Of a stretch of DNA of 64,000 bases, positions 17,716-26,257 are shown piece after piece (position 1 is the stretch's first letter; each line of letters opens with the position of its first letter). Under the pieces are notes generated by a model that saw nothing but the letters and a program-made list of their open reading frames with translations, had not been told where the DNA came from and made no database searches. The stretch lies in assembly GCF_022809715.1 (NCBI RefSeq), contig NZ_CP094459.1:1674001-1738000 (forward strand), given 5' to 3'. Source of the DNA: Burkholderia pyrrocinia (GTDB lineage Bacteria > Pseudomonadota > Gammaproteobacteria > Burkholderiales > Burkholderiaceae). The position numbers and the translations under genes were made by a program.

Positions 17716-18077
17716 CAGAGCACGCCCGTGGCCTTGGTCAGCAGCCAGATACCGATCACCAGCAGCATGGCGCCCACCGCCACCGACAGGCCGAATTGCC
17801 CCCAGGTGGCGCGGCCGGTATGGATTTCCGAGTACCGGGTGTAGGCGTGGTAGCAGACACCGAGAAACATCGCCGCGATCACGATCAGGGCGACCAGCAT
17901 CACGATGTCATAGCCATAGTTCTGCAGGGTCTGCAGGATGCCGTTGCCTTGGCCGCGCGTCGGGTCTTCCATCTTCGGCAAGCCCGGTCCAGAAAATGCG
18001 GGAAGCGGCATGCCCACCAGGGCGAGTGCGATCGCTGCCTGAGAGATGAAGATTGAGTGTTTGAACTTCATAACCAC
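17715..18077 (-). CDS. ICE conjugation protein, PFL_4702 family (TIGR03745, DUF2976), pilin-like
   Basis: A 120-residue protein with an N-terminal signal (ISQAAIALALVGMPLPAFS) and two further hydrophobic helices separated by a short basic loop. This is the topology of a conjugative pilin precursor, and the family is the likely pilin of this ICE class (inference). It lies 12 bp after the PFL_4701 gene. Confidence 0.85.
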   Translation of the reverse strand: MVMKFKHSIFISQAAIALALVGMPLPAFSGPGLPKMEDPTRGQGNGILQTLQNYGYDIVMLVALIVIAAMFLGVCYHAYTRYSEIHTGRATWGQFGLSVAVGAMLLVIGIWLLTKATGVL

Positions 18078-18089
18078 GCCCTTGTTGAA

Positions 18090-18323
18090 CTACGACAGAA
18101 GGAAATACGTCAGCACGAGGTAGATCACGACAAAGCGCACGACCACCGCGAGGAATTGACGCTGATTGAGCTGCTGCTCGCTCCAGCCGACGTAGGCGGT
18201 ACGCATCGCCCACACGCCCCAGAGCAGAAGCACGGCGAACAGAAGGCCGAGCAGCAGGGTGGAGAGATCGCCTGGATTGATCCCGCCATTGGCCTTGAAC
18301 GCAGCGATTTGGTCGGCCGTCAT
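18090..18323 (-). CDS. ICE conjugation protein, PFL_4701 family (TIGR03758, DUF3262)
   Basis: A 77-residue membrane protein with two TM helices (STLLLGLLFAVLLLWGVWA and FLAVVVRFVVIYLVLTYFLL) around a short polar loop. It is a small conserved transfer component of unknown precise role. It starts four bases inside the RAQPRD gene. Confidence 0.85.
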   Translation of the reverse strand: MTADQIAAFKANGGINPGDLSTLLLGLLFAVLLLWGVWAMRTAYVGWSEQQLNQRQFLAVVVRFVVIYLVLTYFLLS

Positions 18324-18664
18324 GGCGCCACCTTGCTGGCGGTGTCCTGGCGGTAATCTCCGTGCAGCTCGATCGGGTCGCGCGGCTGGGCGCGCACCGG
18401 GGTCAGGTAGTCCTCAACCCCGCCGCGAATGCGCCGCACGTCTTCGCGCAGGCGTATGAAATCGAAGTGGTAGCGGCTGTGGTTCGAGGCGAAACTGGCC
18501 GTGGCAAGCGCAGCGCCGCGCTCGGCCTGGCGCTCCAGGCCCTCAAGCTGGCGCGTCATCACCGCCAGCTCGGCGCGCAGCTCGGCCTCGCCGGCATTCG
18601 CCAGCGGCGAGATGCAGGCCAGCACCAGTGCAGGTAGCCAAAGGTGGTGGCGGGAAAGCGGCAT
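18320..18664 (-). CDS. RAQPRD family ICE protein (TIGR01690)
   Basis: A 114-residue exported protein named for the motif RAQPRDP, seen here after YLTP. It has a signal peptide to about residue 24 (SPLANA), then helical repeats with Arg/Glu-rich heptads. It is the first gene of a nine-gene overlapping run down to the TraC-like ATPase. The function is unknown but the family is restricted to conjugative elements. Confidence 0.9.
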   Translation of the reverse strand: MPLSRHHLWLPALVLACISPLANAGEAELRAELAVMTRQLEGLERQAERGAALATASFASNHSRYHFDFIRLREDVRRIRGGVEDYLTPVRAQPRDPIELHGDYRQDTASKVAP

Positions 18665-18987
18665 GTTCGCGATTCCGGGTCGATGGGAATGGCGAAAGGT
18701 TCAGGCGCAACGGCGCGCGGCGCCGCAAACAATGGGCACGCCGAGCTACCCGGTTTATGCCATCGGCGCGCTGCGCGAAGGCGAAGTGTGTCGTGGCGGA
18801 AGGGACGTGCCATACCGTCAGCGAAGGTAAGAACTCTCTGAAAATGCAGTGACGCTATGTCGCCTGCGTTCGATTCCGTGCATGGTGCAAGGGCACCTTG
18901 CCGTCGCAACGGATCAACGTGGATCGGGAAGATGCGGGCTACGGTAGATGGATGTCACGGTTCGCACATCAGCATGGAGATGACGCA
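18665..18987. other. Divergent intergenic region between RAQPRD and csrA-like genes
   Basis: About 320 bp with no supportable gene. The two flanking genes are transcribed away from each other, so the promoters of both the RAQPRD-led transfer run and the csrA-like gene should lie here. No clear consensus promoter or operator was identified by eye. Confidence 0.45.
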
Positions 18988-19203
18988 ATGATGGGTCGCT
19001 TGCTATTGACGCGTACGGCAGGAGAGAAGATCCGGCTATGGGCTCGATCGGAGGTCGATGCCGACGAGTTGAAGCACCAGTTGCGAACGCACGGTATCCT
19101 GCTCGAAGTGGTCGCCGTGAAGGGCGGGCAGGTGAAGCTCGGCATTCGGGCGCCGCGGTGCGTGACCATCCTGCGAACCGAACTGGACGACGACGGCGAC
19201 TGA
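18988..19203 (+). CDS. CsrA/RsmA-family RNA-binding regulator carried by the ICE
   Basis: A 71-residue protein (70 if the second ATG is used). The N-terminus GRLLLTRTAGEKI matches the CsrA LxLTRxxGE strand. The C-terminal half VAVKGGQVKLGIRAP and VTILRTEL matches the KGxQVxIGxxAP core and the critical Arg near the end. An insertion of about 14 residues lies between them. CsrA dimers bind GGA motifs in mRNA leaders. GGAGA precedes the ATG by seven bases, so it may bind its own leader. It is the only plus-strand gene in the transfer block and is convergent with PFL_4697. Confidence 0.8.
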   Translation: MMGRLLLTRTAGEKIRLWARSEVDADELKHQLRTHGILLEVVAVKGGQVKLGIRAPRCVTILRTELDDDGD

Positions 19204-19241
19204 CAGCGGTTCTCGACAGGGCGCTTGCAGCGCTCGAAGGG

Positions 19242-19991
19242 TCACAGGTATTTCTTGAAGCTCCCCGCCGCAATGTCGACCGCGAGACCGAGTACGACCG
19301 CGCAAGGTAGCAGCACGAGCAAGGGGTGCGCGCTGACCGGAAGCGCCAGGTAGACGACCCAGGGCAACACCGCGAGCGGCATCAGGCTGGCGCGGGCGCG
19401 GTGGTAGATAAAGCCCGATTCCCTCCCGGCGCTGAAACGCCGCAGGTCGCGCCTGACGAGGCCATCGACCAGGCCAACGAAGGCGGCCAGGAGGAACAGT
19501 GGCAGGCTCAGGCAAAGCACCAGCAGGCGAACGAGGAACACCAGGACGGTGTAGGCCGACGCGATCAGGTAGCTTTCCAGGTGCACGTAGACGCGGCCCA
19601 TGTAGTAGCGAAAGTCATGGGTCGATCGAGTGCCGCCTGCGCGCGCTTGGGCGGAGGCGTCGCGGATACTGTCGGCCAGCCCGGTTTCGACGAACACCCA
19701 CCGATATGCGAGAGAGACCAGTTTGTGGGCGGTGCGTCCCGGTTGTTCGACGAGGGCGCTGCGGACGAAGTGGTCCGATAGCTGCGCCAGCTCGTGGTTC
19801 AGCATGTCTCGCGCGTGATGCCAGCCCAGCTCCGGCCAGAACAGGGCCATGCACACGCACTCGATCACGATGCTCAGGAGCAGTGAGCCGATCAAGACAC
19901 CGACGAATCGAAACGGCAGCGTGACCACGCTCGCCAGCAGACTCTGCTGCTGGGCCTGCTGTTTTTGGGCGGTTGCCGCGGGATCGCTCAT
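19242..19991 (-). CDS. ICE membrane protein, PFL_4697 family (TIGR03747, DUF4400)
   Basis: A 249-residue inner-membrane protein. TM segments occur at about residues 23-50, 155-180 and 205-235, with a conserved WPELGWHHARDML stretch after the first. It starts four bases inside traD (ATGA at 19988-19991), as usual for this pair, and may help anchor the coupling protein (inference). Confidence 0.87.
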   Translation of the reverse strand: MSDPAATAQKQQAQQQSLLASVVTLPFRFVGVLIGSLLLSIVIECVCMALFWPELGWHHARDMLNHELAQLSDHFVRSALVEQPGRTAHKLVSLAYRWVFVETGLADSIRDASAQARAGGTRSTHDFRYYMGRVYVHLESYLIASAYTVLVFLVRLLVLCLSLPLFLLAAFVGLVDGLVRRDLRRFSAGRESGFIYHRARASLMPLAVLPWVVYLALPVSAHPLLVLLPCAVVLGLAVDIAAGSFKKYL

Positions 19992-22153
19992 GGCCGCGCT
20001 TCGTCGTCATCGGCGGCGCTTGCCGGGCGTGCGAGATCCTCAAGCAGGTCGGCGGGCAGCCGGTCGTCATGCGGCTCGGCAGGTGCGTTGTTGGACCACC
20101 AATCACCGGCTTCGGTGTAGCGCCGGCGCATGTCCGCCGCCATGGCCTGCAGGTCCTTCGGCATGACCTCATCGAGATCCGGGGTTGGCAATGGCATGCG
20201 GATCTTCCACAGATTGCCGCCTTCAATCAGCGCAAAGCACTGGCCCTTGGGCAGCGCCACGATATGGGCGGGCTCGATCAGCGGTACGCTGGCGCTGGTG
20301 ATCCGGTCTTGGGTATTGCTGGTGAAAGCGGTGTGGCCGCGCGGGTCCGAACTGTCGGTGGTGCCGCTCATGATCGAGGTGGCGTGCACTTCCACTTTCG
20401 GCAGTTGTTTGGTCAACAGTTCGGCGGTGGAGGTCTCTCTAACGCGCAACATCAGCAGGTTGTTGAAGTTGCCGACGACCTGACCGGCCTTGGCGCGGTT
20501 GCCGATGCGCGCCTCGATGTCGCTCAAGGTCTGTGTATAGGCCGTGACCTGCACGCCGGCACCGCCGCCCTTGTTGACCAGTGGGATGAACTCGTCACCC
20601 ATCAGCTCGTTGAATTCGTCCGCGTGCAGGTTGATCGGCACCTTGATGCCTTCGGCGATGCCGGGCAGGCCGTCGTCCACGCCGAATTTGTAGAGGTGGC
20701 CGGCCACGGACACCAGGTCGGAGAACATCGAATTGCCCACGGCCGCGGCGACCTCGGCGTCGGACAGGGCATCCAGCCCGACGTAGACGATGGCGCGCTT
20801 ACGGATGATCTGCATCCAGTCGAAGATCGGCCGGGGATCGTCGAGGTCGGCGTAGTTGGGTGCCAGGAGCTGCGCCGTTTTCCCCGTGGTGAGCTTTTCC
20901 AGGAGCGGCAGGAGACTGGCGACGATCTTGTCGAAGTAGGTCCGGTCATAGCGCACCGCGCTACGCAGACCGTCGAGCACCGGGTCATACACCCGCACTT
21001 GCGTCAAATACTGCTCGAGCGCCACCACGCGCTTTTCTCGTCCCACCATGTGGCGCGGGATGTTCTTGTCGTTGAGCCGGCCTTCGAGCTGGACGATGAT
21101 CTCCCACGCCTTCGGCTCATGCGCTGCAAAGAAATGCTGGGCGTACTCGATGAAGAGGGCATCGATGTTGACGACGTGGCGCTGGATCAGCAGGTAGTCG
21201 GGGCGCTGCCCCAAGGCGACCAGGGCGCGCGCGATGATGTTGACGAAGCGCCAGGCGAACTCCTTGAACGCCGCGCTGTTTCCTTCGCTGGAGAGCTGGC
21301 CGGCGATGCGCGTGGCGACCTCGGAAATGCGGCCGAAGCGACCCACCGCGTTGTAGCGCGCAGAAATGTCGGGCCAGCCGAGATGGAATACATAGAACTC
21401 GCCTTCGCGTCCCGCGCGCTTGGCTTCGACGTACATGCGCTTGAGCAGATCGGCATCGCCCTTCGGATCGAAGACGATGACCACCTCATACTGGCCGTCG
21501 ACCTTGCGCCGGATATCCTGGGTGATCAGCAGCTCAGCGAGGCGCGTTTTGCCGACGCGTGTGGTTCCGAGCACGAGGGTATGGCCGACCCGCTCGCCCA
21601 GCGGCAAGGTCACGTCGGCCTCGTTGGGCTCGATGCCGTGCAGCCGCGGCAAGCCGCCGACCGGTGGCAGGGGGCGTAAGGGGTTGAGCACGCTGTCCCA
21701 CGCCGTGACGCGAGCCAACTGCGATAGCGGAAACGGAGCGAACTCCAGCCGCTGTTCCAGCCGGCGGGCCAGGCGGTAGGTCGTCGTGGGCTCGACGTAG
21801 CGGCGGAACTCCGGCCGATAGGTCTGCATCAGCCGGTGCGTGTGCCGTTGCTCCCAGCGAAACCCCTTGCCCAGGAAGAGGCGCTGCTGGCTGACGGGCA
21901 CCTGCCGGCTGCTCATGGTGTAGCGAGGCAGCCGGCGAATGTGGCGGCGGTAGCGCAGGATGCTCCACGCCTGATGCATGCGGACGGCACCGAAGGTGGC
22001 AAAAGCCACGGCGCTGCCGATGCCGAGCGTTGGGCTCAGCGCGAACGACCAGGGCGCAAACAGGCAAAGAGATGCCGCGACCGTACAGACCGTGACGGTG
22101 TAGAACTCGACCGCGGGGCGCAGCAGCACCTCGACTGCATACGCCTGTGCCAT
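19988..22153 (-). CDS. traD: TraD-type conjugative coupling ATPase (TIGR03743, PFGI-1 class)
   Basis: A 721-residue type IV coupling protein that links the relaxase-DNA complex to the secretion channel and pumps DNA. Two TM helices lie at residues 17-60, Walker A LGTTRVGKTR at about 196-204 and Walker B VVIVFDPKGD at about 222-232. The C-terminal tail is acidic. Full family length, no interruption. Starts 1 bp after the PFL_4695 stop. Confidence 0.93.
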   Translation of the reverse strand: MAQAYAVEVLLRPAVEFYTVTVCTVAASLCLFAPWSFALSPTLGIGSAVAFATFGAVRMHQAWSILRYRRHIRRLPRYTMSSRQVPVSQQRLFLGKGFRWEQRHTHRLMQTYRPEFRRYVEPTTTYRLARRLEQRLEFAPFPLSQLARVTAWDSVLNPLRPLPPVGGLPRLHGIEPNEADVTLPLGERVGHTLVLGTTRVGKTRLAELLITQDIRRKVDGQYEVVIVFDPKGDADLLKRMYVEAKRAGREGEFYVFHLGWPDISARYNAVGRFGRISEVATRIAGQLSSEGNSAAFKEFAWRFVNIIARALVALGQRPDYLLIQRHVVNIDALFIEYAQHFFAAHEPKAWEIIVQLEGRLNDKNIPRHMVGREKRVVALEQYLTQVRVYDPVLDGLRSAVRYDRTYFDKIVASLLPLLEKLTTGKTAQLLAPNYADLDDPRPIFDWMQIIRKRAIVYVGLDALSDAEVAAAVGNSMFSDLVSVAGHLYKFGVDDGLPGIAEGIKVPINLHADEFNELMGDEFIPLVNKGGGAGVQVTAYTQTLSDIEARIGNRAKAGQVVGNFNNLLMLRVRETSTAELLTKQLPKVEVHATSIMSGTTDSSDPRGHTAFTSNTQDRITSASVPLIEPAHIVALPKGQCFALIEGGNLWKIRMPLPTPDLDEVMPKDLQAMAADMRRRYTEAGDWWSNNAPAEPHDDRLPADLLEDLARPASAADDDEARP

Positions 22154-22154
22154 C

Positions 22155-22679
22155 TCACGGCTCGACGCCGGTCGAGGTAATCAGCACCGGGTAGTGGCGC
22201 AGGCCGAGTCGCTGGGCTAGGTCGTCACCCGATACCGGCGACAGTTGGAGGTCCGGTGCGAGGCCACGCAACACCTGCAAGGCTGCCGCGTGCTCGACAT
22301 TGACGATCAGGCCCACGGCGTTGAGCTTCCGCAGTGCGGGCAATCTTTGCTTGAGCCAAGCGCGCGAACGCGCGTCGTCGCCGATCAGGAATAGTGGCTG
22401 CAGCCCGGGTGCCTCGATCGTTCGATGGGGTTCGACGCCCGGTGTCAGTCGCGTCGAGCGCACCGGCAGCATGTCCGCGTCGCTGGCACGCTGCGGCATC
22501 GTCACGTTGCCCGATGGCGTGGGCGTTGCCTCGGGTTGAGGGGCCAAGGCTTCGTAGTAGGGCAAGGCCGAGGTGCTGCCACGGTCCTCGACGACGATCA
22601 GTGGCGTTGCGGTTTGCGCGGTGACAGGGGGCAGCCCTGCGGCCAGGCCGATGGCGACGAAAGCATGGATGGGTTTCAC
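22155..22679 (-). CDS. ICE protein, PFL_4695 family (TIGR03765)
   Basis: A 174-residue secreted protein (signal to about residue 21, PPVTAQ). It has a Pro/Thr-rich linker and a C-terminal domain with LNAVGLIVNVEHAAALQVL and LGLRHYPVLIT, a thioredoxin-like arrangement without active-site cysteines. It overlaps the preceding transglycosylase gene by four bases. Its precise role is unknown. Confidence 0.87.
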   Translation of the reverse strand: MKPIHAFVAIGLAAGLPPVTAQTATPLIVVEDRGSTSALPYYEALAPQPEATPTPSGNVTMPQRASDADMLPVRSTRLTPGVEPHRTIEAPGLQPLFLIGDDARSRAWLKQRLPALRKLNAVGLIVNVEHAAALQVLRGLAPDLQLSPVSGDDLAQRLGLRHYPVLITSTGVEP

Positions 22680-23239
22680 GGGCGGTGTCCCTTCATGGAG
22701 GCGAGTGCCGGCTCAGGTGCCAGCATGCGGTTCAGGTGCCGCTGTACCTGGCGTCGGTAGCGTGCGGCGGGCGTGCCGCCCGCCGGTCGGTGATAGCGCC
22801 CAATGGCATGAATCCAGTCTTCGCCGGGTGTGTGCTGTTCGCGCAGGATGGCGGCGGCGATCGTCAGGTTGCGGTAGGGGTCCAGCAGGTCGCAGGGTGG
22901 GACGCTGCGGTGCGCCTGGTGACCGACGTTGATCTGGCCAAGGCCGACATCCACGCGCGTTGCGGATGTCTGGCGCAAGGCCTGCATCAGCCCCGTGCAC
23001 GCGGCCTGACGGGTGTTGAATCGCTTCGGCTCGCCGGCAACGTTCAGCGTCCAGGGCCAGGGCCGCACGCGCCCGCGAAGGAGCGTGCCGCTTTCCTGCA
23101 GAGCGACGGCGTAAAGCACGGGTGACGGCACGCCGGCCTGATGTGCCGCGATTTGATAGGCCGGGGGCGGAAGGTCCCACGCATGGGCGCAGCCAGGCAG
23201 GACACTGGCCAGCAACAGCGGCAGCGTGGCGCGGCGCAT
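22676..23239 (-). CDS. Lytic transglycosylase of the transfer module (SLT fold)
   Basis: A 187-residue periplasmic enzyme that opens peptidoglycan for the conjugation channel. Signal peptide at residues 1-20, catalytic Glu in VALQESGTL (about residue 49), GLMQ and GLGQINVGHQ motifs, and the AIGRYHRP region typical of SLT domains. It starts at the ATG at 23237-23239, three bases after the PFL_4693 stop; an alternative ATG at 23260 would overlap it. Confidence 0.88.
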   Translation of the reverse strand: MRRATLPLLLASVLPGCAHAWDLPPPAYQIAAHQAGVPSPVLYAVALQESGTLLRGRVRPWPWTLNVAGEPKRFNTRQAACTGLMQALRQTSATRVDVGLGQINVGHQAHRSVPPCDLLDPYRNLTIAAAILREQHTPGEDWIHAIGRYHRPAGGTPAARYRRQVQRHLNRMLAPEPALASMKGHRP

Positions 23240-23241
23240 CG

Positions 23242-23985
23242 CTACGGTTGCCGCTGCCATTGACCGTTCACTTTGTGCACGACCGCGGGAAGTTCGCCCG
23301 GCAATCCGATGGATAGCCAGCGTCCGCCATCGTGGTTGAGTGTGATCGTGCGTGCGCGCACCTTGGCCGGATCGAGGTTGGCGTGTCTGGCCCATGCTCG
23401 AATGTGCGCGTCGTCGGCGCGGCTGCCGACGACATAGATATCGAACCCGGCACCAGCGGACTGCAACTGCAGCACGCGTTGGTCGCAGGCGGCGCAATCG
23501 CTCTTGACGAATACCGCCATGCGATCGCTGCCCACGCCCGATGCTGCCGCTTGCGGCTGATCGCCGCCAGACAGGGAGACACGCGGCATGCCGGGGTAGA
23601 GGCGCTGCCATGCGTCGTCGTAGGCGCGCTGGTAGGTCAGCAGCCGTTCGACACGCCGCGCCTCGGCCTTGGCCTGCAGCTCGGCGTAACGGCGGCGTTC
23701 TTCGTCGCTGCGCGCTTCGATGCCCAGCGCGGTGAGCGGGTCGAGGTGAGGCGAATAGATGCCTAGGGGGCCTTGCATCAGTTCCCGGTAGCGCATCCAT
23801 TCGTCGCCGCGCAGGCCCCAGTCGCGGGCCTTCTGCTCGTCCGTGCGCGCCACCGCCATCGGCTGCTCGCGGCTGGCGGCGGACGGCGTGTTGGTTGTCT
23901 CGGCCCGCTGCGGCGAGGCTGCGAGAGCGATCTCTGTCGTCAGGAGCGTGGCAAGGAGTGCGGACGCCAAGGCGCGGTAGTGCAT
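23242..23985 (-). CDS. ICE protein, PFL_4693 family (TIGR03759)
   Basis: A 247-residue secreted protein. After the signal peptide, the family hallmark WGLRGDEWMRYRELMQGPLG is followed by SPHLDPLTALGIEARSDEER, then a C-terminal thioredoxin-like domain with a CAAC pair (KSDCAACDQRV). It could therefore take part in disulfide chemistry (inference). The ATG at 23983-23985 has GGAG upstream. Confidence 0.88.
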   Translation of the reverse strand: MHYRALASALLATLLTTEIALAASPQRAETTNTPSAASREQPMAVARTDEQKARDWGLRGDEWMRYRELMQGPLGIYSPHLDPLTALGIEARSDEERRRYAELQAKAEARRVERLLTYQRAYDDAWQRLYPGMPRVSLSGGDQPQAAASGVGSDRMAVFVKSDCAACDQRVLQLQSAGAGFDIYVVGSRADDAHIRAWARHANLDPAKVRARTITLNHDGGRWLSIGLPGELPAVVHKVNGQWQRQP

Positions 23986-23994
23986 GGACGTCTC

Positions 23995-24648
23995 CTACCG
24001 CGTCGGCCAGGTCAGCCGTCGAACGTCGCTGCCGAGGTGCACGACGGCGGTGTTGGCGTCGATGGCATCGAGCTGCCAGCCGTACGCGTGTTCACCGAGA
24101 CCCAGCAGACGAGTCTCCGCCAGCGTCGGGCGATCGTTGGGCCGAACGGACAAGAATGGCTCGCCCGCGCGCCACTCGACGCCCGATACCTGGAACGGGA
24201 GCGGTGGTGGCGTCGGCGGGGTGGGCGAAGCTGGAACCCGTTGCCGCGGTGCGACGGCGGGTACCGGCTTGGCCGCGAGTCGTGTTTCCAACCGCTCGAG
24301 GCGTTCTTGGATGGGCGCTAGGCTGTCGGTGCCGAGGCGTTCCTCAAGCGCGTGTTCGACCGTGGTCAGGCGCTGGAGCAGTGCCTGCTGCTCGGTCTCG
24401 TAGCGTGCCCGCGGCAGGGCGGTGGGCGATTGGCGTTCCTGATCGATCTGACGGGTAAGCTCGGCCAGGCGGGATTCCAATGCGGCGATGCGTGTCGTCG
24501 GTTGGGTGGATGAGGCCTGCTGCCGTAGATGCGTCAGGGCGATGTGCCCGAGTACGACGCCGGTGCTGACCAGTACAGCCCATGCCACGACGGCGGCGCG
24601 CCGCCACGTGGTGCGCCTGGGGCGCCCGGTATCCTGGACTATGGTCAT
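23995..24648 (-). CDS. Membrane-anchored coiled-coil protein of the PilL-PFL_4693 interval
   Basis: A 217-residue protein: basic cytoplasmic N-terminus, one TM helix (residues 18-38), a coiled coil at about residues 45-115 (RIAALESRLAELTRQIDQER), a Pro-rich linker, then a beta-rich C-terminal domain. It lies between PilL and the PFL_4693 gene, a slot conserved in this ICE class, and resembles PilP/PilM-like accessory pilus proteins only in layout. It starts four bases inside pilL. Confidence 0.7.
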   Translation of the reverse strand: MTIVQDTGRPRRTTWRRAAVVAWAVLVSTGVVLGHIALTHLRQQASSTQPTTRIAALESRLAELTRQIDQERQSPTALPRARYETEQQALLQRLTTVEHALEERLGTDSLAPIQERLERLETRLAAKPVPAVAPRQRVPASPTPPTPPPLPFQVSGVEWRAGEPFLSVRPNDRPTLAETRLLGLGEHAYGWQLDAIDANTAVVHLGSDVRRLTWPTR

Positions 24649-25235
24649 GGCGTTACCTCCTGAGCCAGTACATCGGAAACGTCGTCCATACCGTCGATAC
24701 GGTCGACGGGGGCGGAGGGCGTAGCCACTGCTTCAGGGAGTGCGCCGGTGGTCGGACGGAAGCAGGCTTGGCGGGTGCTGGCATCGACAACCAGTGCCCA
24801 CGCGGGGCCGGCCAAGGTTTGCAGTGCGTCTCGCAGGAGCAGCGGTCCGATGCGGTGATGCGCGGCCGGCAGCGGCAGGTCTTGCAACAACGCCGTTGTG
24901 CTGTTGTCGCAGAGGCGATAGCCCGAGCGGAGCAACACGTAGCGCAGGGCGTCGGCGACGCTGGCTTGGTCGGTTTCCGGAATGCGCACGTCGACCGTCT
25001 GCTGCATCAGGTCGCGCTGTGCGGTGGTCGGGACGAGTTCGGCGAGGGTATAGCGGCCGTAGCGAACAACGGGAATGACGTCCGATGGCTGCGCGGTCGT
25101 TGAAGCAAGCGTCGGCGTCTCGCTCGACGTGGCCGGTACCGAATACGGGGCAGTGGCGCAGCCTGTTCCCAGCAGGCTGAGAACCAGCAGGCTGCATAGC
25201 GTGGAGGGATACCAGAAGGGTCGAAGTGCGCGCAT
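24645..25235 (-). CDS. pilL: PilL N-terminal-type lipoprotein, PFGI-1 class (TIGR03748)
   Basis: A 196-residue lipoprotein: signal with lipobox LLGTGC (Cys about residue 26), Ser/Thr-rich linker, then the conserved PilL domain with VVRYGRYTLAELVP and VADALRYVLLRSGYRLC. It is the first gene of the transfer run and faces the abiE genes across a 206-bp divergent spacer. Confidence 0.88.
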   Translation of the reverse strand: MRALRPFWYPSTLCSLLVLSLLGTGCATAPYSVPATSSETPTLASTTAQPSDVIPVVRYGRYTLAELVPTTAQRDLMQQTVDVRIPETDQASVADALRYVLLRSGYRLCDNSTTALLQDLPLPAAHHRIGPLLLRDALQTLAGPAWALVVDASTRQACFRPTTGALPEAVATPSAPVDRIDGMDDVSDVLAQEVTP

Positions 25236-25363
25236 GGGACGGGTCGCTGACGTGTCGAACCGTCACCTTCGCCGCGGCGCGCCGCAGCGGCTGCAAACAA
25301 AGCGCAAGGGGAGATGCCCCGATTTGTGCCGGATGCTGGGGCGGACCGATGCCGGAATGATAT

Positions 25364-25406
25364 TTCTTTGCTATATGGGACAAAAAATGGTACGTTACGC
25401 AAAGAA
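25364..25406. promoter_or_regulatory. Putative AbiEi operator (inverted repeat)
   Basis: TTCTTTGC (25364-25371) and GCAAAGAA (25399-25406) are exact inverted copies 27 bp apart, 36 bp upstream of the abiEi ATG. AbiEi antitoxins are known to repress their own operon through inverted repeats, so this is the natural candidate. Control of the divergent pilL promoter is also possible. Confidence 0.45.
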
Positions 25407-25441
25407 TATGCAAAACTTCCTGAAAGCCTATTGGCCGGGTT

Positions 25442-26257
25442 ATGGCTCATCACCTCTCTGATGCTCTGGATGCCTGTGAACGCTCAGGCAAGCTCAATGT
25501 GCTGGCGGCGGAGCTGCAGGCAGCACTGCCGGGCGTGAGTCCCGAGGGATTGCGCAAGGCGCTGTACCGCCAGCAGCAACGCGGCCGCCTGGTGCGGCTG
25601 TCCCGTGGCTCCGATCACTGGCTGATCGTGCCGCTGCACTATGCGCAGGCCGGTGCGCCACCGTTGGAAATGTGGCTGGATTTCTACTTCCGGAAGACCT
25701 TGAGGCTGCCTTACTACGTCGGTTTGCTCAGCGCGGCGGAGAACTATGGCGCCTCACCCTACGCCGTCATGGTGACTCAGGTGATGGTGGAAAAGCCGCG
25801 GCGCCCGATTGTCGTCGGACGGCACGAAGTGGTGTTCCATACACGGACGCGCCTCGAGGAGATGCCCGTCCGATGGCAGGAAACACTGACAGGTCGGTTT
25901 CGGGTCAGCACGCCCGAGTTGACGGTGCTGGACCTCATCCAACGCGAGACCATGTTGGGCGGCATCGCACGGGTTCGCGAGGTGCTGGCGGGGCTATGGC
26001 CGCGCTGTACGCCCGAAGGCTTCACCGAGGCACTCGATGCGGTGAATAGCCTTCCCGTGGCCCAACGCCTGGGTGCGCTCCTCGTGCTTGATCAGCAGGC
26101 CGGCTTGGTCAAACCGGTATCCTCGTGGCTGCGGGGCAAGGCACTTCGTCTTGTGCCCCTCGAGGGTGAGTTGCCGAGGGACGGGACGTCTCCCGACGAC
26201 ATCAATAAGGACTTCAAGGTCTGGCTACCTGCCAAGATCCAAGGAGCAAACGCATGA
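25442..26257 (+). CDS. abiEi: AbiEi-type antitoxin (type IV toxin-antitoxin)
   Basis: A 271-residue cytoplasmic protein with an N-terminal winged helix (residues 1-60, ending GRLVRLSRG) and the C-terminal antitoxin domain (RFRVSTPELTVLDLIQRE). AbiEi neutralises the AbiEii nucleotidyltransferase without direct binding and represses its own promoter. It starts at the ATG at 25442 and overlaps the toxin start by ATGA, the canonical abiE arrangement. It appears intact although its partner is truncated. Confidence 0.82.
   Translation: MAHHLSDALDACERSGKLNVLAAELQAALPGVSPEGLRKALYRQQQRGRLVRLSRGSDHWLIVPLHYAQAGAPPLEMWLDFYFRKTLRLPYYVGLLSAAENYGASPYAVMVTQVMVEKPRRPIVVGRHEVVFHTRTRLEEMPVRWQETLTGRFRVSTPELTVLDLIQRETMLGGIARVREVLAGLWPRCTPEGFTEALDAVNSLPVAQRLGALLVLDQQAGLVKPVSSWLRGKALRLVPLEGELPRDGTSPDDINKDFKVWLPAKIQGANA

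Noticed and set aside
19973..21679. A 568-codon plus-strand frame across traD
   Set aside because: Fully antisense to an intact TraD with Walker motifs; composition is that of a shadow frame.
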